This document shows positions 20,076-32,457 of a stretch of 64,000 bases of DNA, one piece after another (the stretch's first letter is position 1; each line of letters opens with the position of its first letter). The position numbers were made by a program, and so were the translations under genes. The stretch covers positions 1,116,001-1,180,000 of the forward strand of contig JAGTXO010000009.1 in the NCBI GenBank assembly GCA_019448385.1, written 5' to 3'. The notes beneath the pieces were generated by a model. The model saw only the letters and a list, made by a program, of their open reading frames with translations, ran no database searches and had not been told where the DNA came from. The DNA comes from Diacronema lutheri. Its lineage: Eukaryota; Haptophyta; Pavlovophyceae; Pavlovales; Pavlovaceae.

Positions 20076-21203
20076 ATGAAAACGGCCGCGTGTAGTCGCG
20101 CGGTAGAAAAGGCGATGCTCGCGTGCCTCGCGCTAGCCTCGCTCGCCGCTGCGCCACTACGCACCGCGCCGGGGGGCGCGGCGTGCGGCCGCCCGGCGCG
20201 CGTGCAGATGGCCACCGTGACGACCTCAAAGCCGACCGAGGTGACCGTCGTGGTCAATGGGCTACCCGGCGCGATGGGCGTCGAGGTCGCGCAGGCGTGC
20301 CTCCGGCGCGGCATGCGGCTCGCGTCGGTCGGCCTCACTGGCCCGAGCCGGCAGGGCGAGACGGTGGAGGTGGAGGGGCCGGACGGGATCAACACGGTCC
20401 GCCTCGTCCCCGGCCCCACCTCCACCTCGCCGGACCCCTCCGCCGAGTGCGAGGCCGTCGGCGCGCAGCTCGAGCGGCTGCGCGCGTCGGTGGGCGGCAA
20501 GCTCGTCTGCATCGACTACACGCACCCATCGGCGGTGAACGCGAACGCGGCGTGGTACGCGCGGCACGGGCTCGACTTTGTGATGGGCACGACCGGCGGC
20601 GACCGCGCCGCGCTCGAGGCCACCGTCACGAAGAGCGCGTCGCTCTATGCGGTGATCGCGCCCAACATGGCCAAGCAGATCGTCGCGCTGCAGGCGGGCC
20701 TCGAGAGGATGGCGACGGACTTCCCGGGCGCATTTGACGGGTACGCGCTGCGCGTGACCGAGAGTCACCAGGCGACCAAGGCGGACACGTCGGGCACCGC
20801 AAAGGCCGTCTCGCGCTCGCTCGCCGCGCTCGCCGCGCTGCCGCTCGCCGACGGCGCGGGCGCGGGCGCGGGCGGCGACGCGGCCGCCGGGTGGAGTGAC
20901 GCGCGGATCGAGCGCGTGCGCGACGAGTCTTCGCAGCTCGCTGGCGCGCCCGACGGTGCCGGCTACGGCCGGCTCAACCCCGTGCCCACCTCGGCGCTCA
21001 GCGGGCACGCATTCCACACGTATTCGCTCATCGCACCGGACGGGTCCGTTGAGTTCCAGTGGCGGCACAACGTGGTTGGGCGGCGCGTGTACGCGGAGGG
21101 CACGGCGGACGCGGCGCTCTTCCTCGCGGGCAAGGCGGCGGACCGTGCGGGCAAGCGGCTGTTCACGATGGTTGACCTGCTGCAGAGCGGCGCAATGCGC
21201 TGA
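20076..21203 (+). CDS. dapB: 4-hydroxy-tetrahydrodipicolinate reductase (DapB), plastid-type
   Basis: 375 residues, ATG at 20076. A hydrophobic leader (AMLACLALASLAAA) suggests plastid import. The Rossmann start is VTVVVNGLPGAMGVEVAQACL (about 56-76), like the plant-type enzyme. Further hallmarks are LVCIDYTHPSAVNANAAWY (about 147-165), FVMGTTGGDR (nicotinamide site), APNMAKQIV, LRVTESHQATKADTSGTAKA (substrate and lysine-like catalytic region) and GHAFHTYSLIAPDGSVEFQWRHN near the end. The enzyme makes tetrahydrodipicolinate for lysine synthesis using NAD(P)H. It ends in convergence with the histidine kinase gene. Confidence 0.93.
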   Translation: MKTAACSRAVEKAMLACLALASLAAAPLRTAPGGAACGRPARVQMATVTTSKPTEVTVVVNGLPGAMGVEVAQACLRRGMRLASVGLTGPSRQGETVEVEGPDGINTVRLVPGPTSTSPDPSAECEAVGAQLERLRASVGGKLVCIDYTHPSAVNANAAWYARHGLDFVMGTTGGDRAALEATVTKSASLYAVIAPNMAKQIVALQAGLERMATDFPGAFDGYALRVTESHQATKADTSGTAKAVSRSLAALAALPLADGAGAGAGGDAAAGWSDARIERVRDESSQLAGAPDGAGYGRLNPVPTSALSGHAFHTYSLIAPDGSVEFQWRHNVVGRRVYAEGTADAALFLAGKAADRAGKRLFTMVDLLQSGAMR

Positions 21204-21246
21204 GATTTGAGTGAGGTTGTGTGAGCGTGCACAGTGCAGTGGGCCC

Positions 21247-21322
21247 CTCTCTCCTGCACCTTTGGGAGGACTCTCAGTCCTCCAAGGCCAACCGGTAAAG
21301 GCGACCAGACAAGGTCGGATAA
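21247..21322 (+). repeat. Fragment of the dispersed repeat also found at 48617-49437
   Basis: From ctctcctgcacctttggg to aaggtcggataa, matching the right-hand end of the repeats at 48617-49132 and 49133-49437 with an internal deletion. It contains the hairpin TTGGGAGGACT/AGTCCTCCAA. Confidence 0.85.
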
Positions 21323-21363
21323 CCCTAACCCTAACGGGGGGGTGGGGGGGGGGGGGGGGGGGG
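21319..21363. repeat. Short interstitial telomere-like repeat and G-run
   Basis: ataaccctaaccctaac (two CCCTAA units) directly follows the dispersed-repeat fragment. A G-rich homopolymer then runs to about 21363. Confidence 0.75.
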
Positions 21364-21480
21364 GCTTACCAGAACCCCCTTTCCCCCCCTCCTTCCCTCC
21401 CCCAGCGTCGTGAAGATGCCACACTGTCTCTGATCTGTCTCTCTGAGCACCAATGGCATCGAGATGCCATGTGGCGCGGT

Positions 21481-24400
21481 TCACGGCTCGCCGCTGCTCT
21501 GCGCGGGCGGGCCCGCGGGCTGGCTGTCCGTGCCGGTGCCCGCGCTCGATCGCTCAATGTGCCGCTCGCTGATGCGCGGCGGCACGTCCGGCGGCCCGCC
21601 TGCGCTCACGCCGCCCGCGGTAACGGCGCGGCGTACGCGCGTGGGCGAATTGACGGAGGGCGAGAGGCTTGTTTGCAGCCTGCTCGCGAGCGATGGCGAA
21701 CCAAACCAGCGCGAGCGGCCGCCCGGCGTCGACGTGGACGCCGAGCCGTTTCGCGTGCCTGACGATGAATCATGCGAGGCGTCCGATAGCCTGCCGCTCG
21801 AGTTGAGCCGTCGCGACGTGTTGCGCCCGCCCGCGCCCGAGCTGCGCCACGCGGCGCCGTGCACGAAGGACGCGCGCTCCGACGGGCAGAGCGAACCGCT
21901 CGCCTCCATCTCCGACGCGGCGGAAGGCCCGGCTCGCCCGTGTGCCGCCTGCGAGCTGCGCGCCTGACACGCCGCGACAAGGCGCGCGCCGTCTGCGCGG
22001 ATGTGCGCGACGAGCGAGACGATGCCGTCCGAGTCCTTGTCGACGCACGCGTTCACGCCCGACGTTTCAAACTCGGCGCGCTCCGCGCAGCCCGCCGGAT
22101 CGCCCGTCACGCCGAGCAGCAGGCCGACATACCCGACGATGCGCAGCGTGCGCGCGAGTTCCGCGCCGCTCATACCGGGCATCTGGTTGTCGAGGACGAT
22201 GCAGTCGAAGCGCTCGCCCGACCGGACGAGCGCGAGCGCGGCCGCGCCGTCCTCGGCCTGCACGAACGGCAGGCCGAGCAGCGTGAAGGTCTGCAACGGC
22301 AGCGTCAACCGCACGAACGCGTCATCATCGACGTGCAGCACGCGGTACCCGTCGGGGAAGGCGGCGGCCGCGGCCTGAGGCGCGCGGCGCCGCTCGGCGG
22401 CCGGCGTGCCCCCACCGCTCGCGCTCGCGCTCGCGCGCGTCGTGGGGCTCGCCGCGGGCACGTCGACGGCCGTCTCGTCGTGCGCGCTCTTACCGCCGCC
22501 GGCCTCGTCCGCGCCGGCGGTGGCGGCGGTGCCGACGACCTGCCCCGAGGCGTCGGTGGCGACGAGCTGGCAGTTGACCGCCATGCTGATTTGCATCCCC
22601 TTGCCATGCCCTTCCGACGAGAGCGAAAGTGTCGAGTCGTTGTGCAGTCGCAAAATCTCGCGCATGATGGCGAGGCCGAGGCCTGTGCCGCCATTGCCCT
22701 GCGCCTGCCCACTGCCCACCTGCGTGAACGCGCCACCGTTGACGAGCAGCGCAAGCTCATCCGGCGAGACGCCGACTCCTTCGTCGCGCACGACGACCGT
22801 AAGCAGCGCCCACCCTTCGCGATCCTCGTGCGGCACGAGCGCGAGCGTAAGTGTCACGGACTTCCCCGCGGCGGTGAACTTGATCGCATTTGAAAGTGCG
22901 TTGTTCACGCACTGCTGTAACCGCTTGCCGTCGGCGAGGATCGTCGCCGTGCCGGCGAGGCCGTCGGGCGGCGGCACGTGCAGCTTGACGCCCTTGGCGC
23001 CGGCGATCGACGAGAAGACGGCGAGGGCGCCATCGCTCAGCTCGCATGGGCGGAAAGCCGTGTAGAGCAGCGCAAGCCGACCCGCCTCGATCCTTTCAAA
23101 ATCGAGCATGTCTGAGACCTGAGTGGCGGGAAAAAAGGGAGTGGAGGGAAAAAAGAGAGGAGGGGGGGGGCAGGTGGAGTAAGGATGGGGACTGGCGGCG
23201 CTGCAGCGTCTCCCTCGCCATCTCGGCCAGTGTGTTTGTGTGTGCGTGTGCGTGTAAGTGTGTGAGTATGTGTATGTGTGTGTGTGTGTATGTGTGTGTG
23301 TGCGTGTGCGTGTGAGTGTGTGTGTATGTGTGTAACGTACGCGCGCGTGTGCAGTGCGTGCAGCACTTACAATGTGCTGCATCAACGTGGAACACGAGCC
23401 AAGGGCGTGCAGCAGGTGCTGCACGGTTGAGAGGCGTGCGCTCTTGCCCTGCACCGCCATCGTGCTGAGCGTGCGCGCGATATTGTCCACGGAGATGAGC
23501 GGCGAGCGGAGGTCGTGCATCACCTGCCGAGGCGCACGGCGCGCGCGGCGGGCGCGGCGGGCGCGGCGGGCGCGGCGGGCGCGGCGGGCGCGGCGCGTGC
23601 GCGTGGGCGGCGCTGCGCCGCGCGCGGGCGGGGGGGAGGGGGGGGGGGTCCGCGCGCGCGCCGTCGCGCGCGGGCAGCGGGTGGCGGCACGAGAGACGGC
23701 GCGCGCACGGTTCGGATGAGGCGAGAGCGCGACGCCTTGGCCGCCTCGTTGGACAGCGCCTCAAGCTGCGTCGCGGCCTGCTGCTCTGCGGATCGGACGC
23801 GCTGCGTGTACGCCTCGCGCACGGAGCCGATGACGGCGAGCGCCATTCCCGTCCCGCCGAGCAGCGTGAAGACGGCGACGAGGATGAGCTGGATGGTGAA
23901 CGAGGTGCTCGTCACGCGCCAGCCCACCGCTGGCGCCATATCCAAGGCCCACGCCACGTTGAGTGATTCAATCGTTACGTTGCTCGTAACGGGCTCGTCG
24001 AGGGTGTCGTTCGCGAGGACGAGCGGCGAATGGGCGAAGACGCCGCGGCTCTCGTTGAGCGCGGGGTGCCAGTTGCTCACGACGCGGAGCTGCCAGAAGA
24101 ACTTGTCGACGCCGTTCACCAGGATCTCGCCGCCGTCCAGCCGCTTCAGCCCAATCGGCGCGAGCATGTCATGAATGCGCGTCAGGGCCGTTGCGAAAGC
24201 GTAAAAGAAGGTGCCGCGCACCGGCCCCGGGAAACGGCAGTTGGCGTCGCGCGCGGCGGGCGTGGCGCAGCCGAGCGGCTCGTACTCAATCTGCGAGCTC
24301 GGGTCCGAATACGTCTCGTTCAGCCGCAGGTACTCGTCCGCAAAGTCTGCGCGCGCGCGAGAGCGCGCGTGCGGCGCACGCGGGTGAGGCGCTCGGCGCG

Positions 24401-25184
24401 CGTCAGGCGGTCATCGCACCCGAGCAGCCGAGCGTCAGGCATGCGGCCCACGGCCGCGCCGCGCCGCACGGCGCGCGCGCGCGAGGCGCACACCGGTGAA
24501 GATGGGGTGGCGCACGATGACCGCCAGCCCGCCGCCGACGATCGGCTGCGGCCCGACGAGCGACGCGATCTGGTCGGGGTAGGCGCGGGCCGTCGCCCGC
24601 GCGCCCACGCGAAGGAGCGAGTGGTGGAAGAGGGAGAGACCCGGTATGGTCGTGCCCTCTCCGCTCGGGTCGACGAAGGCGATGACGCCGTACGGCGAGA
24701 ACTGCAGCTCGGCGACGCCCACGTAGAAGCCGCGCAGCGAGCTGCCGATCTTCGCGAACGCGGCCGCCGTGAGCGCCTCGCCCTCCGACGCGCCAAGCGC
24801 GCCGACGGCGAGCGTCGTGCTCACGACGACCTGCACCTGCCGGGCGAGCTCGAGCGCGAACGAGTCGGCAAGGTTCTGCACGTTGGCCCGGTGCGCGAGC
24901 TGCGTCAGCTTCTGCTGCTCGGTCGACAACCACGCGGCGACGCCGAGCACGGCGCCGAGGAAGAGGAGCGCAAACCAGATCCGGCGGTCGCACAGCCAGT
25001 ATAAGCCGCGGTGCGGCCGCGCGCCGCAGCACGCGCTCGCACGGCGCGGCGTGACGGCGGCGGGCGATGGCATCGGCCCCACCTCCGCCGAGCTGCTCGA
25101 CGCCAAGGCGCGGCGCATGGAGGCAAAGCCCGTGGTGCTACCACCTACCGGCGGGCTCGCGCCGGTGAGAAACTGCACTTGCAT
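21481..25184 (-). CDS. CHASE-like hybrid sensor histidine kinase with receiver domain
   Basis: complement(join(21481..23118,23371..23523,23709..24346,24494..25184)), 1,039 residues. TM1 (about 60-80, IWFALLFLGAVLGVAAWL) and TM2 (about 385-405, LILVAVFTLLGGTGMALAVIG) enclose a CHASE-like sensor with YGVIAFVDPSGEG and FADEYLRLNETYSDP. The H-box is VMHDLRSPLISVDNIART (H446). ATPase boxes: N (NNALSNAIKF, about 571), G1 (RDEGVGVSPDE, about 609) and G2 (GGTGLGLAIM, about 640). The receiver (about 755-870) has VLHVDDD, phospho-acceptor Asp in VLDNQMPGMSG (about 804) and a Lys in CVDKD. The order is membrane sensor, kinase, receiver, as in hybrid kinases feeding a phosphorelay. The Ser-rich tail is disordered. 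The ligand is unknown. The start could also be at MRRALAS slightly downstream. Confidence 0.88.
23223..23340. repeat. (TG)n-rich microsatellite in an intron
   Basis: TGTG/TGCG-rich tract inside the third intron (23119-23370) of the histidine kinase gene. Confidence 0.9.
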
Positions 25185-25443
25185 TAGTACAGGCGCACGA
25201 TTGGTGTTATAGGCAGCAATTAGCGAGGGGATGAGCTGCCTATGATACCTCGTGAGGGGTGTTTGACTGTTTTCCCCTCCCACAATGCATGGGCACCGGC
25301 CGTGCGGCATCCGCACGGCTGAGCTGATCTGCCTCAGTTGTGCGCGTGCCCGCGCGGGCGCGCGCGTCGGCGGCGGCGTCCTCAGCGCAGCTATGGCGCG
25401 GCCAGGCCCGCTTCGTGACCGGTGGCGCGGCGCGCGTGCTCGG

Positions 25444-28400
25444 TTAGGGTTCGGGCGCGGCATGCGTGAACGTGGCGACGACAACCGTCACGTTGTCCTG
25501 CACGTTGCGCTCGACCGCCCGCCTCGCGAGTAGCTGCGGCAGCCCGCGCGCCGCGCCGCCGTGCACCGAGCGCCACTCCACGCACACCGTCGCGACCTCG
25601 TCGTACGTGAGCGCGTCCCACAGCCCGTCGGACGCGACGACGACGCACTCGTCGCTCGGCGTGAGCGCGGTCGCGAGCACGTCGGGCCGCGCGCTCACCA
25701 GGTCGTCGGCGAAGGGCTGCACCCACGCCGCCTCCTTGAGCGTCTTGTACTCGACATCGCCGAACGAGCGCGAGACCGCAAGCACGCCGTTCACGCGCCC
25801 GCCGTGCGGCGCGCGCCCCGTCACCCAGCCGCCGGCGCGCGTGATGCGCGCGAGCTCCTCGGGCACCGCTGGCTTGTGCGGCGCGGTCAGCTCGTACGGC
25901 ACTCCGCCACGCACGAGGAGGGCGATGGAGTCGCCGACGTGCGCGACGACGAGCAGCCCGCCGGCGAGGATGACCGACGTCGCGGTCGAGCTGCACGGCG
26001 TGTGCGGCGGCGCGGCACGGCGGCGCAGCGGCGCGGCGGCGCGGCGGCACGGCGGCGCAGCGGCGCGGCGTGGCGCGTCGCGGCGCGGCGACGGCCGGCG
26101 CGTGATGAGCGCAGGGATGGGCGGCACGAAGCGGGACGCGACGCGGGCGCGCGCCGAGGGCCGCGGGCCGGGCGACGTGGCATCTCACCCGCAAAGCCAT
26201 TCCTTCTTGAGGCGGTGGCCCTCGTAGGCCGCGTCGACCACCTGCTGCGCGCGCAAGCCCTCGGCGGTGCCTTCGTCGTCGCCGCTGCGCTCGCCGCCCG
26301 CCGGCGCGCCGCTGCTGCGCCGCGAGCCGACGCTCGAGCTCGCAACGCTCGCGTCGAGCGCGGCCGCGGCGGCGTCGATGCTCGCCTTTCGCGAGAGCTT
26401 GCCCGCGCCCATCGTCAGCATGGATGCGGCGGACGCGCCCGCGCGCCGCAGCGTCTTGTGCGCGTCGGGCGAGGCTGCGGCCGCCGCCGCCGTGGCGCAG
26501 TTCTCGGCGCTGCCGCCCGCGCTCGCCGCGGCGGCGGCGGCCGTCTCGCCCGCCGCGGCTGCCATGATGGCCGCCCTGGCGTCGGTGTGCAGCGGCGCGG
26601 TGCGCGAGAGGTTGCGCACCGCCATCTCGACAAACGCGGCGTCCGTCTGCGCGTACGCGACGACGAGCGCGCGCTCGATCTGCGCGCTCAGCTCGGCGGC
26701 GCTGCGCGCGGGCTGCGGGCGCGCAGCGGGCGGCGCGGTGTCCTCAGCCGACCCGCCATCGTGCCGATCGGCAGCCCTTGGCACCTGCGCGCCAAGCGCG
26801 CCGCCTGCGCCGCGCGCGCGCGCGAGGTGGTCCGGCTGCTGCGCGAGGTGGTCCGGCTGCTGCGCGTGCGCGCTGACCGCGTCGCAGAGGCGCTCGACGA
26901 GGAACTCGGCCGCGCGGATGCCCGAGTGGCCGTCATAGACACCGAGGTAGGCGGCGGGCACGCCTGCCTGCTCCCACTCCGGGAAACCGCCCTCGCTCAG
27001 ATCGAACATGTCCTCCTGCAGCTCAAGGCCGCCAAGGACAGATGCGCAGTCGATCTCCCATCGCACAGGCGGGCGTGCCGCGGCGGCGGGCGCGGCGGCG
27101 GCGGGCGCAGCGGCGGCGGCGGCGGCGGTGGCAGCGCACGACGCGCGCGGCGACACGGCGGACGCGCCCGCCGCCGCGCTCGCCGCGCCGGCGCCGCCGA
27201 GCGGCGGCATACCGTTAGTGTCGATACGGTCAGTGTCGATAAGTGCGGCGCGCAGCATTTCGCGCAGCCGCGCCTGCCCCTCCGATTGGTTGCGCTGCCG
27301 CGCCTTGAACGGGAGCGAGCCGGCACGGCTCGGCAGCTCAGCCTCGAGGGAGCCGACGACCGTCGTCACACCGTCGGTGCCATCTGCGTCGACGGTGTCG
27401 TCGGGCTCCGAGGCTGAGCTTGCGTCCTCGACGTCGTGCGCCGAGTCGTCGCCGCTGTGCGCCGAGTATGAGCTGCTCGCCCGTCGTGAGCGTGGCGCAG
27501 GCGTACTGGCGGCGGCCGCGATCGCCGCGAGTGGGTGCGGTGCAAGCGCGCCGCGCGCACACGCGCCGCCGCTGGCGCCGGGCGCGGCGTCGAGCTCATC
27601 CGTGCGAGCAGGGCGACTGCCGCCGCCGGCTGCGAAGACGACGGCCTCGGCTGCGTTCGCCCTCGCACACCCGGACCCGGACCCGGACCCGGACCCGGAC
27701 CCGGACCCGGACCCGGACCCGGACTCGGCCGACGAGCCGGCGTCGTGCGCGCGTGCGGCGGCCGTGTCGTCACCTTGCCCGCCAGCACTCGCGGCCGTGT
27801 CGTCACCTTGCCCGCCACCACTCGCGGCCGCGCCGGCCGCGCCGCCCGCCGTGCGCGCACCGCCCGCCCCGCCGCCGTCGGCGTCGGCGCCGCGCTGCTC
27901 GCCCGGCGGCGGCTGCTCAGCCGACGGCTGCTCAACCGACGGCTGCTCAACCGACGGCTGCTCAACAGACGGCTGCTCAGCCGACGGCTGCTCAACCGAT
28001 GAGCCGCGAATGGAATGGAGGTTGGATGCCCACCTGGCGCGCGCGCTCGCCGCGCTGCTGCTACCGCCGTAACCGCCGTAACCGCCGCCGCCGCTGCCGC
28101 CAATTGGCGACGGCAGCGCGCGGCTCGACAGATGCGGCGAAACGTCCGCCGAGCGCCGCGCGCCGAGCGCACCGCCCGGAAGCGCCGCGCCCCGGACCCG
28201 GCCGCCGCTGCCGTCCGAGAGTCCGGCGCTCGCCACCGACACGGCTGGCGCGCGCACGGGCGTGTTACCGCCGGACGAGCTGCGTGCGCTGCGTGTACGC
28301 AACACGCCGCCCATCCCGGCGGGCAGCGTGCCGAGCGGTGACGCCAAGTGCGCGCTCAGCTCAGCCGCGCCGGCAGCCGCCGCCGCCATGCTGCGCGTCA

Positions 28401-31400
28401 CGCTCGAACGCCTCCTCGCCCGACCTGCCGCGCTCGCGCCGCGCTGCGCCGTACCGAGCGCACGCGGGCCGCCGGACGCGCCGTCCTCGTCCTGCAGGGC
28501 CACCGGACGGCGCGGGCCACCGGACGCGCCGTCCTCGTCCTGCAGGGCCACCGGACGGCGCGGGCCACCGGACGCGCCGTCCTCGTCCTTGTCGGGCGCG
28601 CGCGGCTGCGCGGGCGTCGACGCGCCCACGCACGTGCCGCCGGCCCGCTGCGACGCGGCGGCGCCGCCGGCGGCGCTTGCGGACTCACCGGCCGCGCCGT
28701 CGGCGTGCGAGCCGTCACGCGCTCGAGCCAGTCCGGCCGGGGCCTGGGTGGGTCCGGGTGGAGGCGCCTGCGCCACGCACTGCGCACCGCCCGCACGCAA
28801 CGAGCGCGAGCCGGACACCGGCGCGCTCTCGGGCGCCGCTGCGGCGCGGGCGGCGGCCGGCGCCGACGCGCCTCCCGGCGCCGATTCGACCGACGCGGCG
28901 CCCGGGCGCGCGAGCGCGGGCACGCCTGCATCGGCGGCGGGAGGGGCAGCGATGGCGGTCGCGGCCATGCGCACCGCCTTGCTCCCGTCCGATGAGCCGC
29001 GCGAGCCCTGCCCGAGCGAGCGCGCGCTTGCGTCGTCCGTTGGCTCGTCGAGCGCCGCCGGCGGCCGCTTGGGCGGCAGCGGCGCGGCCGGCGGCTGGGC
29101 GGACGATGGCGGCGGCTGGGCGGACGATGGCGGCGGCTGGGCGGACGATGGCGGCGGCTGGGCGGACGATGGCGGCGGCTGCTCTGACGCCGGCGCAGGC
29201 TCCTCCTCGCCGTCGCCCACCGCGCCCACCGGCTGCGCGCTGCGCGCCGCGTCGCAGCCGCCGCCGCCATCGTGGACAGCTGCGCGGCTGCCCGGCCATG
29301 GCGACAGCGCGCCCGCGCCCGTGCGCGCGCGCGCGCCGTCCACGTCGGCGGCGAGCGCGGCGAGCCGCGGTGCGTGCGCTGCCGCTCCACTCGCCGCACG
29401 CGCGCCGCCATCGTGCGCGCCGCCGTCGTGCGCGCCGCCATCGTGCGCGCCGCCATCGTGCGCGCCGCCATCGTGCGCGCCGCCATCGTGCGCGCCGCCA
29501 TCGTGCGCGCCGCCATCGTGCGCGCCGCCATCGTGCGTACGCCCGCGGCCAAACCCAGCGCCAGACGCAGCGCGCATCGCGCCCGACGCGCCGCGCGCGG
29601 TCGCCGCGGCGGCCGCGGCCGCGCTCGGCGAGGTGTCCGGCCAGCTCGCGCGGCGGAGCTTCGGCCTTCTGCCTCCACCGTCGCCGCTCGCCGTGCCGCC
29701 GACGCCGACGACGCCCGCGCGCGCTGGCACGCTATCACGCCGGTTCCCGTCGCCGCGCGCGCGCTGCTGCGGCAGCGGGTGAGGGTGCGAGCCGATGGCG
29801 GCACTGCCCGCAAGGCCGTCGGCTGCGCCCGCACCGTCGCGCAGGACGTCGTCAAGGGGCGCGCCGAGGCCGTGCGCACGCTCTTCAGCGGTGCTCGCGC
29901 GCACCCGCCGCACGCGACGCATAAGTGTGGCCCTCACTTTGGCGACGAGCCACGGTGACTGGAGGGCGCGCGCGGTGAAGGCGCGCTGCACGTCGGCCTC
30001 GGTCAGCTCGAGCTGCGTGTCGAACGCGTCCGGCGCGGCGTGCAGCGGCTGCCTGCCGTCGTCCGTCACCCACGCGTCGGCCATGAGCTCGTCCGCGGAC
30101 GGCCGGTTGGGCGGGTGCTTGTCGAGCATTTTTAAAAGGAGGCGCACGAGCCGAGGGTCGGGCGGAGGCGATGGCGGGAAGTGCACCGGTGCGGTGAGCA
30201 CGGCCGTCGTCATCTGCGCGGCGGTCGAGCCGGCGAAGGGCAGCTTGCCAAAGCAGAAGACGTACAGGGTCACGCCCAACGACCAGATGTCCGCCCTGCG
30301 AGCGAGCGGCGGCGACGCGTGCGCGCGGCGCGACGTGCGCGCGGCCGTCGGCGGCCGCGCGCGGACACGCGCGCGCGAGCCGCCGCGTGCGGACGGGCGG
30401 GCGGGGTGCGCGCGCGCGCGCCGCGCCTGAAAGGGGAGAAGGCGGAGGGCGGGACCACCGAGCTGCCGACGCCGCTCACGCCGCTCGCGCACCCGCTGCG
30501 CGGCGCGCTGTGCACGTCGGAGCCGACCGACACGCCGACGGGGCTGCCGCCAGATCGCGCGCTCAGCCGCGCCAAGCGCGCGTTCTGCGCGCTGCGGTCA
30601 GTGCGTGCGCGCGCGCGCTGCGACCCGCAGACCTCCGGCGCGAGGAAGGCGGGCGTGCCTGGCGTGGTGCGCGCCGCGGTGCGGCGCGTGGGCGGTGAGC
30701 GGCGCGCGGCGGCCGTCGCCGCGCGCCGCGGGCGCGCAGGCGGCGCCGCAGCGTCCGGGAGGAGGCGGGGCCGCAGCGTCCGGGAGGAGGCGGGGCCGCA
30801 GCGTCCGGGAGGAGGCGTGTGTGAAGACGGAGAAGGGGGGGGAGGAGAGGCGGGGGGAGGGGCGGGGCGGGGGGCAGGCGCGCGGCGCGCTCGCACCAGC
30901 GAAGGAGGCGGAGGTGGCGTCGAGTCCCGAGAGCATGTCCGATACGCCAAAGTCCGCAATCTTGATCCGACCGTCCGACATTTTGAGCAGATTGTCGGGC
31001 TTGATGTCACGATGGGCGATTGAAAGGCGGTGCATGCACGCAAGGCCGCACAGCACGTCGCGCAGGTAGGCGCGTGCGACGGCGGGCGGGAGCGGCTCGC
31101 ACGTCATCGTCTTTTGCGAGAGAGCGATGCAAGGCCCCCGCCCGACGTATTCCATCACTGCGCGCGCGGGAAGGCGCGGGAAGGGAAGGGGGGGGGAGGG
31201 AGAGGGAGGGGGAGGGGGGGGGGGGAAAGAAGGCACACGCGCACGCAGTCGGCGAGCGCACGATGGCGCGCGCGGCTGCAAGGCGCAGCTTCAAGCCGGG
31301 CGGGCGGGCGCGCGTGCGAATGGACCTAACCTCTCTCTCTCCCCCCCCCCCCCCCCCCACCCACACACACACACACACAGTCCTCGCCCGTACCGATGAA

Positions 31401-32012
31401 GATCTTGTCGGCGCTCGGGTCGTCGATCACCTCGTAGAGCGCGACGATGTTCTCGTGGGAGAGCTTCTTCATGATGGCCACCTCTGGGGGGGGGGGAGAG
31501 GGGGGGGAGGAGGGTTGCAGGATGGCGAGTTGGGGTGTGAGGGGGCAAGGGGTGGGGGGAAGGGGCATTGTGGGATCGTCGTGCTGCACGGGGAACCACC
31601 CCCCCCCCCCCCCCCCCCCTTCTCCTTCCCTTCCCTTCCCTTCCCTTCCCCATCGGGTGTGCGCGAACCGGTGGAGATGGCGTTGAGCAGCCTGCTCGCC
31701 CCCTCGGCCGCGACGGCCGCCGCCGCAGCTGCGGCCGCCTCGGCCGCCGCGCGCGAGTTGCCGCCCGCGAAGAAGCCGCCGCCACCGCCGGGCTGCACGG
31801 CGAGCGCGAGCGACGCCCCGCGCGGCTTGCGTATCGCTTTGACCGCTGCCGGCCTGCTCGTCGTGATGTCGACGCACAGGTACACCTTGCCCTGCGCGCC
31901 CTTGCCCAGAGCTTTTAAAATGCGGTACTGCGCTCGCGCGGGCGCGCGCGCCGCGTGTCGCGCTCAGCGCCGTGCCGCGCGCCGCGCGACACGCACAAGC
32001 CCCCTTCCCCCC

Positions 32013-32046
<34 letters not shown>

Positions 32047-32425
32047 CTCCTTCCCCTTTCCCCTTCCTTCTCACCCCCCTCCCCCCTCCTCACCCCCTTT
32101 CCCCCTTCCCCCTCCCCTCCCCCCCCCCCCCCCTCCTTCCCCTTTCCCCTTCCTTCTCACCCCCCTCCCCCCTCCTCACCCCCTTCCTCCTTCCCCCTCC
32201 CCTCCCCCCCCCCCTCCTTCCCCTTTCCCCTTCCTTCTCACCCCCCTCCCCCCCCCCCCCCCTCTTCCCCTTTCCCCTTCCCCCCCCCCCCCCCCCCCCC
32301 CCCCCCTCCCATCCCTTTTCTTTCCCCCTCCCCTCCCCATCCCCCCCCCCCTCCCCCTCCTTCCTCTTTTCTCTTTCCCCCTTTCCCCTCCCCTCCCCTC
32401 CCCACCCCACCCCCTCCCCCCCCCT

Positions 32426-32457
<32 letters not shown>

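Noticed and set aside
23223-23340. Telomeric repeat
   Set aside because: It is a TG/TGCG microsatellite inside an intron without TTAGGG units.
26822-26860. Short direct repeat gcgaggtggtccggctgctgc as a regulatory element
   Set aside because: It encodes an in-frame QQPDHLA duplication inside the PP2C domain; a local duplication explains it.
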